This document shows positions 54,926 to 63,900 of a DNA stretch of 64,000 bases, piece after piece; position 1 is the first letter of the stretch; each line of letters opens with the position of its first letter. The stretch spans positions 248,001-312,000 of the forward strand of contig NZ_FOET01000003.1 in assembly GCF_900110735.1 (NCBI RefSeq), given 5' to 3'. Origin of the DNA: Streptomyces radiopugnans (GTDB taxonomy: Bacteria; Actinomycetota; Actinomycetes; Streptomycetales; Streptomycetaceae). The notes below the pieces were generated by a model, which worked only from the letters and a program-made list of their open reading frames with translations, was not told the DNA's origin and made no database searches. A program made the position numbers and the translations under genes.

Positions 54926-55305
54926 CGGAAGGGGTGGGCATGACCCGGGCCGAGGGTGCGCGGCTGTTCCGTGAGTCCTGGATCGCAGGTGTTCGCGAGC
55001 ACTTCCCCGGCGAGCCGAAGCCCGGCTATGTGACGCCCTGGGAGGAGACCCCGCAGTGGGAGCGCGAGGCCGCCGGGGCCGTCTATGAGCAGGTACGGCG
55101 GTTCCTCGAACTCAGCGGCGGGCACGCCTCGCGCCTCACTCGGGAGCAGAAGGGCCGCTACGTCGCCACGTGCTGGATCGCCCAGATGTTCAAGCACTTC
55201 GAGGATCCGAAGCCGGGGTACGTGGCCGACTGGACCGACCTGCCCGACTGGCAGAAGGAGACCGACGCGGACATCTTCGAGGCCATCGAGAAGTCGCTGA
55301 ACTGA
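54922..55305 (+). CDS. 127-residue protein with an internal duplication
   Basis: A 127-residue acidic protein built of two similar halves: ESWIAGVREHFPGEPKPGYVTPWEETPQWEREAAGAVYEQV and later CWIAQMFKHF-x-x-PKPGYVADW, PDWQKETDADIFEAI. Each half shows the pattern WIA..HF..PKPGYV..W...P.W..E....IFE. The GTG start lies in the regulator's stop (GTGA). I know similar short proteins of Streptomyces but not their function. Operon linkage makes it the likely partner of regulator copy B. Confidence 0.8.
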   Translation: MTEGVGMTRAEGARLFRESWIAGVREHFPGEPKPGYVTPWEETPQWEREAAGAVYEQVRRFLELSGGHASRLTREQKGRYVATCWIAQMFKHFEDPKPGYVADWTDLPDWQKETDADIFEAIEKSLN

Positions 55306-55350
55306 CGGTCTCCGGGTCGGTGCTGCGGTTGTTGCGGTCGTCGCCCTGCG

Positions 55351-56094
55351 TCAGGGCGTGCCCGACCGGGTGCCCGAACGGGCGGCCGTACGCGGGGCCA
55401 GCACCGCGGGGACCACCGTGCGGGAGGAGGCCATGACGTCCGCGACGAAGCGCCGGCGCCCGAGGCCGAGGCGGCGCAGCGCCGGGCCGTGGTCGGCGGC
55501 GACGGCGAGGGACGCGGCGAGGAGCATCAGCCGCCACAGGCTCATCACCGGTCGGCGCAGCGGGCGGGGCAGCCGGGCGAGGGAGGCGTGCAGGCGCTCG
55601 CAGTGGAACGGCGCGTGGCGCTGCTCATCGGCCAGGATGCGGCCCGCCACGTCCGAGGCGAGCGGGTCGCCGGCGCCGTCGCGCAGGGCGCGGTAGTAGC
55701 GCAGCGCCACCACCTCCGCGACCATCAGCACCAGCAGTTCCACGCGCAGCCCCATCAGGCGCCGCAGGCGTACGAAGGCCCTGTCGCTCCAGTGGCCGTT
55801 CAGCACCGGTGCGCCGCCCGCGGCCAGCAGGCGGGCGAGCAGGCGGGCGTGGTTCTGCTCCTCGGCGACGAACAGCCGCACCGCCCGCGCGTAGTCGGGG
55901 TCACCGGCCCGGTCCGCCTTGGCGATCAGGTTGGAGCCGTCACCGTCCTCGCCCACCTGGAAGCGCTGGACGCTGGCCCGCACGGCCGGGTGGAGGGTGG
56001 CGCCCCGCTCCCAGTCGGGGTCGCCCTGGACGCGTCTGCGCTCGCGCTCGTCCTCGAACCGCTTTACCCACTCCGCGAATCCGCTCGTGTCCAT
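55351..56094 (-). CDS. Ferritin-like (diiron) domain protein
   Basis: A 247-residue helical protein with two ExxH-type iron motifs, AEEQNHARLLARLL and ADEQRHAPFHCERL, spaced as in ferritin-like four-helix diiron proteins. The helices between contain VELLVLMVAEVVALRYYRAL with a third acidic ligand. The basic C-terminal region (GLGRRRFVADVMASSR) is outside the fold. Possible roles are hydroxylase, oxidase or iron storage. ATG 56094 is preceded by GGAGGGGGAG. Core-type GC content returns here. Confidence 0.83.
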   Translation of the reverse strand: MDTSGFAEWVKRFEDERERRRVQGDPDWERGATLHPAVRASVQRFQVGEDGDGSNLIAKADRAGDPDYARAVRLFVAEEQNHARLLARLLAAGGAPVLNGHWSDRAFVRLRRLMGLRVELLVLMVAEVVALRYYRALRDGAGDPLASDVAGRILADEQRHAPFHCERLHASLARLPRPLRRPVMSLWRLMLLAASLAVAADHGPALRRLGLGRRRFVADVMASSRTVVPAVLAPRTAARSGTRSGTP

Positions 56095-56457
56095 GTGTGG
56101 TCTCCCCCTCCGGGGCGCGTTCGTCGTGCGCCCTCGGAGGGACGACGTGCCCCGGAGGCCGTGCCGTTCCACTGTTGGCCGGTGGGGGCGCTTGGCTCCC
56201 GATTCGGGGCGCGCGGGTGTGGCGCGGGCGCCGTGCGGCGGGGGCGCGCACAGGCGTGCGGGAGGCGTGCCGGTGGCGTCCGCCCTGCTGCGGACGGGTG
56301 GGAAGGGGTTATGCGGTTGCGTGGGAGGTTTATCGACACGTCGTCATTCTTGCGAGTGGATGAGGCGTTGCGGGTGGTTCGCCGGGTTTTCGGCGGGCAG
56401 TCTGATCTCGCGACGTCGCTGCGACAACCTCAGGCACACGCTCCGGAAGGACAGAAC
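56095..56457. other. Non-coding region before the 21-codon ORF
   Basis: 363 bp without a gene. The right part is less GC-rich (around TTTATCGACACGTCGTCATT, 56330-56349), where a promoter for the following short ORF may lie. Nothing else is recognised. Confidence 0.45.
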
Positions 56458-56523
56458 ATGGCACGTACCCGCATCACCCGGTTCGGGGCCGTGGTGGTGC
56501 ACGCGCTTCACGGGCTCGGATGA
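56458..56523 (+). CDS. 21-residue peptide with its own terminator
   Basis: ATG 56458 follows GGAAGGACAGAAC, a good ribosome site, and opens a 22-codon frame ending TGA 56523. The peptide starts MARTRITRFG and continues VVVHALHGLG: basic N-terminus, hydrophobic middle, Gly end. A strong hairpin lies 56 nt downstream (56580-56612). The combination suggests a short transcript that codes for a peptide, or a translated leader whose hairpin attenuates the sigma factor gene at 56793. No known leader peptide motif is seen. Confidence 0.5.
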   Translation: MARTRITRFGAVVVHALHGLG

Positions 56524-56579
56524 GCCGACGGGCGCCGGCCGGGCGGGGAACCGGCCGGTGTCCCGGGAGAAGGGATGGG

Positions 56580-56612
56580 GCAGAGCGGCCGCACTCGGTG
56601 CGGCCGCTCTGC
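56580..56612. terminator. 15-bp perfect hairpin
   Basis: Arms 56580-56594 and 56598-56612 around TCG. It lies between the 21-codon ORF and the sigma factor gene; a smaller GC hairpin precedes it (about 56535-56557). Confidence 0.8.
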
Positions 56613-56792
56613 TGTCGTGCGGCTCGGGCGATCGCCGGGGCGCCCCGGGGGGCGTACGCGACCCCGAGGCGGTACGGGGGCTTCTCCCCCTCCCGGGGGT
56701 GGAGGAGGCGTCCCGCCTCCACCCTGAGAGGGACCCGGCATCGGGACCTGTGGCCGATCCGGGACGGGGGACGCGGCTCCTAGCGTTGGGCC

Positions 56793-57533
56793 ATGACCAC
56801 GCATGGGACGGCCGCGACCGTGACGCCGCTGACCTTCACCTCGTACGTACGGGCCCGCGGGCCGGTGCTGCTGCGCACGGCGCGCTCGCTCACCTCCAAC
56901 CCGAGCGACGCAGAGGACCTGCTCCAGACCGCGCTCACCAAGACCTATCTGGCGTGGGAGCGCATCGAGGACCAGCGCGCGCTCGACGGCTACGTGCGCC
57001 GCGCGCTGGTGAACACGCGCACCTCGCAGTGGCGCAAGCGCCGGGTGGACGAGTACTCCTGCGAGGAACTGCCGGAGCCCGAGCCGGTGCCCGGCCCCGA
57101 CCCCGCCGAGCAGCAGGCCGTGCGCGACGCGGTGTGGCGGGCGGTGCTGGCGCTCCCGGAGCGGCAGCGGGCCATGGTGACCTTGCGCTACTACGAGGAC
57201 CTGAGCGAGGCGCAGACCGCCGCGGTGCTCGGGGTCTCGGTCGGCACGGTCAAGAGCGCGGTGTCGCGGGCGCTGGCCAAGCTCCGCGAGGACCCGCGGC
57301 TCCTGGCGGACGTGCTGGGCGGGAGGGAGACGCCGGGCGGCGGGACGGAGACGCCGGGCGGTGCGGCGGACGTGCCGGGCGGCGGGACGGAGGGGAGAGT
57401 GCAGGGCGTGAAGGAGGCGCGGGGGGCGCGAGGGGTCCGAGGGGCGCGGGTGAGTGCCGGGAGAGGCGGGGGTGGCCTCAGGGAGCTGAGAGGCGCGGGG
57501 AATCTCCGGGAGGAGACGGCGGTCGCCGCCTAG
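56793..57533 (+). CDS. SigE-family ECF RNA polymerase sigma factor
   Basis: A 246-residue ECF sigma factor of the Streptomyces SigE-like group. Region 2 reads PSDAEDLLQTALTKTYLAWERI, and region 4 has LPERQRAMVTLRYYEDLSEAQTAAVLGVSVGTVKSAVSRAL with the -35-recognition HTH. After residue 170 there is a Gly/Glu/Thr-rich tail of about 75 residues with short repeats (TPGGGTE) that is not part of the family and may be regulatory or a worn fusion. ATG follows TAGCGT closely, so a leaderless mRNA is possible. No anti-sigma gene is adjacent. Confidence 0.9.
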   Translation: MTTHGTAATVTPLTFTSYVRARGPVLLRTARSLTSNPSDAEDLLQTALTKTYLAWERIEDQRALDGYVRRALVNTRTSQWRKRRVDEYSCEELPEPEPVPGPDPAEQQAVRDAVWRAVLALPERQRAMVTLRYYEDLSEAQTAAVLGVSVGTVKSAVSRALAKLREDPRLLADVLGGRETPGGGTETPGGAADVPGGGTEGRVQGVKEARGARGVRGARVSAGRGGGGLRELRGAGNLREETAVAA

Positions 57534-57609
57534 CCGGTCCGGGGTGGAGCGGCCGGCGGCGCGGTGAGGTGGAAAGACGGCGACATATCCGGGTCCGACC
57601 TAGTGACAT

Positions 57610-57623
57610 ACCGACCGGTCGGT
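57610..57623. promoter_or_regulatory. Perfect 14-bp palindrome before the acyl-CoA ligase
   Basis: ACCGACCGGTCGGT is a perfect palindrome 74 bp upstream of the acyl-CoA ligase GTG. It has the look of a TetR-family operator, common before fatty-acid genes. The TetR gene at 60278 recognises a different sequence in its own promoter, so another regulator is likely. Confidence 0.7.
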
Positions 57624-57696
57624 GGCAGGCTTCCGGGCAACGACAGCGCCGCCCGCTCTTGGCGGCGCACGTATATCTCGTTCACGGGAGGCCCCG

Positions 57697-59349
<1,653 letters not shown>

Positions 59350-59355
59350 CCGCAC

Positions 59356-59386
59356 GCCGCGCGCGGGGACCGCACCCGCGCGCGGC
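59356..59386. terminator. 12-bp GC hairpin after the acyl-CoA ligase
   Basis: Arms 59356-59367 and 59375-59386 pair perfectly. First of two terminator-like hairpins between convergent genes. Confidence 0.8.
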
Positions 59387-59399
59387 GCACACGGCGTAC

Positions 59400-59438
59400 G
59401 GCGGCGGCCCGGACGGGGATCCCGTCCGGGCCGCCGCC
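59400..59438. terminator. 18-bp GC hairpin, two-way
   Basis: Perfect arms 59400-59417 and 59421-59438 with a GAT loop. With the previous hairpin it isolates the acyl-CoA ligase from the leftward NAD(P)-binding protein gene. Confidence 0.85.
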
Positions 59439-59459
59439 CGCGTTCCGTCCGGGGCCGGT

Positions 59460-60179
59460 TCAGCCGGGCGTGTTCGCGCGGCCCCCGGTATGGGCGAGGG
59501 CGCTGGGGGTGAGGCGGCCGACGATCGCCGGGGCCTCCTGGACAAGTGTGTCGTCGGTGAGCGCCTCCACCATGAACAGCGCGAAGTCCACCCGGCGCGT
59601 CCTATCGCTGGCCAGCACCGGGTCGCCCACGTGCCGGCTCCACACGGGCAGGCCCTGGCTCTCGCCCTCCTCCAGACTGCTGCCGCGCACCACGGTCCAC
59701 CGGGTGTCGCTGGCGAACACCCGGCGGCACGCCTCCACCTGGTCGTCGATCTCGACGTAGCGCACCAGCCTGCCCAGCCAGGCGGCGACCCGGACGCCCA
59801 GTTTGAACATGGGCGAGTACCTGTCCTTGCCGTCGCGCGTGATGTGCCAGCCGCAGGAGAAGACCAGGCGCGCGCCCGGCCGCGCATGGTCGAGTACCGC
59901 CTGCGCCGTGCCCGACGCGTACTGCCGCACGCCCCAGGGCACCAGCACCGTCAGCACCCCGTCGCATCCGGCGACCGCCCGCCGGATCACCTCCCGGTCG
60001 TCGGTGTCCCCGGGGACGACGGTCATCCGGCCCTCGAACGCGGCCAGTTTCGGCACGCTGCGCTCCCGGCACACGCCCACGACCTCGTAGCCGCGCTCCA
60101 GCGCGTGCCGGACCATGTACTGCCCGAGCTTCCCCGAAGCTCCGACGATGCAGACCTTCCTCACACGATCCGTGCCCAT
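59460..60179 (-). CDS. NAD(P)-binding (atypical SDR/NmrA-like) protein
   Basis: A 239-residue Rossmann-fold protein. The nucleotide motif is KVCIVGASGKLGQYM (GxxGxxG) and the TVVPGDTDDREVIRRAVAGCDGVL stretch is typical of atypical SDRs and NmrA-like proteins. No YxxxK catalytic pair is evident, so it may reduce quinone-like substrates or act as a sensor. ATG 60179 follows GGAAGGG. Divergent from a TetR regulator; two shared operators (60216-60230, 60239-60253) lie within 75 bp upstream, so it is very probably the regulated gene. Confidence 0.85.
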   Translation of the reverse strand: MGTDRVRKVCIVGASGKLGQYMVRHALERGYEVVGVCRERSVPKLAAFEGRMTVVPGDTDDREVIRRAVAGCDGVLTVLVPWGVRQYASGTAQAVLDHARPGARLVFSCGWHITRDGKDRYSPMFKLGVRVAAWLGRLVRYVEIDDQVEACRRVFASDTRWTVVRGSSLEEGESQGLPVWSRHVGDPVLASDRTRRVDFALFMVEALTDDTLVQEAPAIVGRLTPSALAHTGGRANTPG

Positions 60180-60215
60180 GGCGCATCCCTTCCGCCGGAG
60201 TCCCCGGAGTTTCCA

Positions 60216-60230
60216 CCTTACGTTGTAAGG
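60216..60230. promoter_or_regulatory. TetR-type operator 1
   Basis: CCTTAC-GTT-GTAAGG, a perfect inverted repeat (7-bp arms when the flanking A/T are included), in the divergent promoter of the NAD(P)-binding protein and the TetR gene. Confidence 0.85.
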
Positions 60231-60238
60231 TACGCTAG

Positions 60239-60253
60239 CCTTACGACGTAAGG
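60239..60253. promoter_or_regulatory. TetR-type operator 2
   Basis: CCTTAC-GAC-GTAAGG, same arms as operator 1 with centres 23 bp apart. It lies about 25 bp before the TetR start codon. Two matching sites fit cooperative binding of two dimers. Confidence 0.85.
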
Positions 60254-60277
60254 TGGTCAAGGGGGCGGGAGGAGCGG

Positions 60278-60961
60278 ATGCGCGAGGGAAGCAGGGCCCG
60301 TCGCGGGAAGCAGGCGCGTGCCCCGCTCAGCCGGGAGCGCGTGATCCGCGCCGCGGTGGCGGTGGCGGACGAGAAGGGCTCGGCCGCGCTCACCATGCGG
60401 GCCATCGCCGAGCCGCTGGGCGTCGAGGCGATGTCGATCTACCACCATGTGTCGGGCAAGGAGGACATCCTCGACGGCATGGTGGACGCGGTGTTCGGCG
60501 AGATCGAACTGCCGCCGCACGACACGGACTGGAAGAGCGCCATGCGCCGGCGCGCGGTCTCCGCCCGCGCCGTCCTCCTGCGCCACCCGTGGGCCGTCGG
60601 CCTGATGGACTCCCGCTCCCGGCCCGGCCCGGCCACCCTGCGCCACCACGACGCCGTCATCGGAGTCCTGCGCGCCGGGGGGTTCTCCGTCCGGATGGCC
60701 GCGCACGCCGTCTCGCTGATCGACAGCTACCTGTACGGCTTCGTGCTCCAGGAGCTGAGCCTGCCGTTCACCGGTGCGGCCGAGCAGGGCGAGGTCGCGG
60801 GCGCCATCCTGCGCGAGATGCCCGCCGAAGCCTACCCCCACCTCGCCGAACTGGCCGCCGAGCACGTCCTCAGGCCCGGTTACGACTACGCCGACGAGTT
60901 CGCCTTCGGCCTCGCCCTCATCCTCGACGGCCTCCGCCCGGACGAGACCCCGGGCGCCTAG
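60278..60961 (+). CDS. TetR/AcrR-family transcriptional regulator
   Basis: A 227-residue TetR regulator. The HTH is [37 protein letters not shown]; the C-terminal ligand domain resembles the TetR-C group ([36 protein letters not shown]). The first 20 residues are Arg-rich. ATG 60278 follows GGGAGGAG. It should repress itself and the divergent NAD(P)-binding protein gene through the two CCTTACnnnGTAAGG operators, and be released by a ligand, perhaps the substrate of that enzyme. Confidence 0.93.
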   Translation: MREGSRARRGKQARAPLSRERVIRAAVAVADEKGSAALTMRAIAEPLGVEAMSIYHHVSGKEDILDGMVDAVFGEIELPPHDTDWKSAMRRRAVSARAVLLRHPWAVGLMDSRSRPGPATLRHHDAVIGVLRAGGFSVRMAAHAVSLIDSYLYGFVLQELSLPFTGAAEQGEVAGAILREMPAEAYPHLAELAAEHVLRPGYDYADEFAFGLALILDGLRPDETPGA

Positions 60962-60980
60962 CCGGCCCCCGGCCGGGGGG

Positions 60981-63900
60981 CTAGTTGGCGCCTATCTTCG
61001 CCAGCAGGTCCACGATGCGCGACTGCACCTCCGGGCTCGTGGACCTCTCCGCGAGGAAGAGGACCGTCTCGCCGGACGCCAGGCCCGGCAGCTCCGCGTG
61101 GTCGATGGAGGCGGAGGTGTAGACGACGAACGGCGTGCGGTTGAGCATGCCGTTCACCCGCAGCCAGTCGATGATCCCGGCGCGGCGGCGGCGCACCTGC
61201 ATCAGGTCCATCACCACCAGGTTCGGCCGGATCTGCGCCGCGAGCTGCACCGCCTCCGCGTCCGAGGGGGCGTGCGCGGTCTGCATGCCGCGCCGCCCCA
61301 GCGTCGCGGCCATGGCCTCCGCGATGGCCGTGTGCTCCTCCACCAGCAGCACCCGCGGCGGGTGCTGCTCGCTGTCGCGCGGCGCGAGGGCCTTGAGGAG
61401 TACGGCCGGGTCCGCGCCGTACGCCGCCTCGCGAGAGGCCAGCCCCAGCCCGGCCGTCACCAGCACCGGCACCTCGGCGGCGACGGCCGCCTGGCGCAGC
61501 GACTGCAGGGCGGTGCGGGTGATGGGGCCGGTCAGCGGGTCCACGAAGAGGGCCGCCGGGTACGCCGCGATCTGGGCGTCCACCTCCTCGCGGGAGTGGA
61601 CGATGACGGGGCGGTAGCCGCGGTCGGTCAGGGCCTGCTGGGTGGAGACGTCCGGCTCGGGCCACACCAGCAGCCGCCGGGGGTTGTCCAGGGGCTCGGG
61701 CGGCAGTTCGTCGTCGGCCGGCAGCGGCACCTGACCACTGCCGCCGGTGACTTCGACGGCACCGCCCGGACCGTCCAGGTGCTCCGGCCCCTCGGACCCG
61801 GCCTCGGGCGCGCCGATCGCGAACTCCCGTCCGCTCTGGGTGTGCTGGGCCGGCGGGTACTGGGGCTGCGCCTGCGGCGGTGCGGCGGCGACGGCCGCGG
61901 CAGCCGCCTCGGCGGCGCGCTCCTTCTCCGCCGGCGGGGCCGCGAGCTTGCGGCGGCGGCCCGGTCCGGCGCTGGTCTGCGCGGGCGTGGAGGTGGGTGT
62001 GGGTGCGGGGCCGGGCGCGGGCGCCTGGGCCGGAGGCTGCGACGCAGGCGGTACGGGAGGCGCGGCAGGTGCGAGGGGTGTGGCGGGCGCGTGCGGTGCG
62101 GGGGGCGCGGGCGGCTGGACCGCGTGCTGGCCGGTGTGCTGCTCGCCCGACTGCCGGGCGAAGGGCACACCCTGGCCGAGGGTGCGCACGCTGACGCCGG
62201 AGGTCTGCTCCGACGGCGCCGTCTCGCTGCCCGGCATCGGCAGCGCACGCTGCCGGGGCGCCGCCTCGGGCGGCGCCGAGCCGCCCAGGATGGGGCTGGC
62301 CGCGACCACGGTGAGGTCGGCCTGGGCGTGCTGCTCCGCACCGCCCGCACCCTCGGTGCCGCCGTGTTCGGGGTGCCGGGTGTGCTCGGAGTGCTGGGCG
62401 TGCTGGGCGTGCTGGGCGGCGGGGGCGTGCTGCTCGGCAGCGGCGGGAGCCTGCTGCGGTGCCTCCTCGGGCGGCGGCACGCGGCGGCGTCGGCCGGTCG
62501 GCCGGTCCTCCTGGACGGCCGCGGCCTCTGGCTGCTGAGCGGGCTGAGGCTGTACGGGCTGTGGCTGTACGGGCTGGAGTTGCCCCGGCTGTGGCTGCAC
62601 GGGCTGCAACTGCGGCTGCGCGGGCCGCGGCGTCGGGGCCGAGCCCGGGGCAGGGGTCGGGCCGGGGGGCAGCGCGAACGCCGTGCGCCCCGGCGCCTGT
62701 GCGGGAGCGGCCGGAGCCGGCGCCTCGGGCCCGGCGGCGTCCCGGCGGGCACGCCGTCCGGTGCTCTGCTGGGGGAGTTGGGGGAGCGCGGACGCACTCG
62801 CGCCGTTCGCGGACGGCTGCTGTGCGGAGGCCGGCTGTGCGGACGGCAGCGCGTGCTCGCCGCTGTCCCCGCCGTCCTCCGTACGTTCGCCGCCCTGGGC
62901 CAGCGCACGCCGCGCCCGGCGGCGCCCGCCGCCGGGCGGGACCGCCCCGGCGCCGCTGCCGTCGTCCGGCGCGGCGCTCTCCGCCCGGCCCTGCGGGCCG
63001 GGCGGCAGGGCGATCGCCCCGCCGGCGGCCTCCGCCGCGCCCGCCGCGCCCGCCGCGTGCGCGGCGGGCGTGCCGCGCACCGGCTGCGACGGCACGGGCA
63101 TCACCGTCGTCTCGCCCCCGCCCTGGGCGGAGTGCGCGTCCAGGGCGCCCTGCGTGTCCTGCGAAGCCCGTGCGTTCTGGGCGCCCTGCGTGTCCTGGGC
63201 GCCCCGCTTCCGCCGGGCCGCCGCCTTCGCCGGGTCGGGGGAGCCGACCGGCACCTCCAGGACGTAGGCGCTGCCGCCTCCCGCCCCGGGCACCTGGTGG
63301 GTCTGGAGCACTCCGCCGTGCCGCCGCACGATCCCGCGCACCAGCGGCTCGTGCACCGGGCTGCCGCCGCCGTACGGGCCGCGCACCTCGATGCGCACCA
63401 CGTCCCCGCGCTGCGCCGCCGCGACCACGATCGTCGAGTCGCCGGAGGCGGGGCCCTGCGCGTTGCCGGTCGCGTCCACGCCGGCCACGTCCGCGACCAG
63501 ATGGGCCAGCGCCTGCGCCAGCCGCACCGGGTCCACCTCCACCTCGACCGGCGGGGCGTGCACCGCGAACTGCGCGCGTCCGGGCCCGATCAGCTCGATC
63601 GCGCCCTCGACACCGGCCGAGACCACCTCGTCCAGCGACACCGTCTCGCGCGCGAGCCGCTCGGCGCCCGCGTCCAGCCGCTGGTAGCCCAGCACGTTGT
63701 CCACGAGCGTGGTCATGCGTGCGTAGCCGGCGGCCAGGTAGTGCAGCGTCTGGTTCGCCTCCGGCCACAGCTGCCCGGCCGGGTCGGCCGCCAGTCCGCC
63801 CAGTTCGCCGCGGAGTTGCTCCAGCGGTCCGCGCAGCCCGCTCTCCAGTACGGCCAGGAGCTGCTCGTGGCGTGCGGCGAGGTCGTCGTAGGCGGTGCGG

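Noticed and set aside
43768..55305. Integrated phage or conjugative element with tRNA attachment sites
   Set aside because: No integrase, replication, transfer or phage structural gene is seen, and the tRNA 3' end is not repeated in the window.
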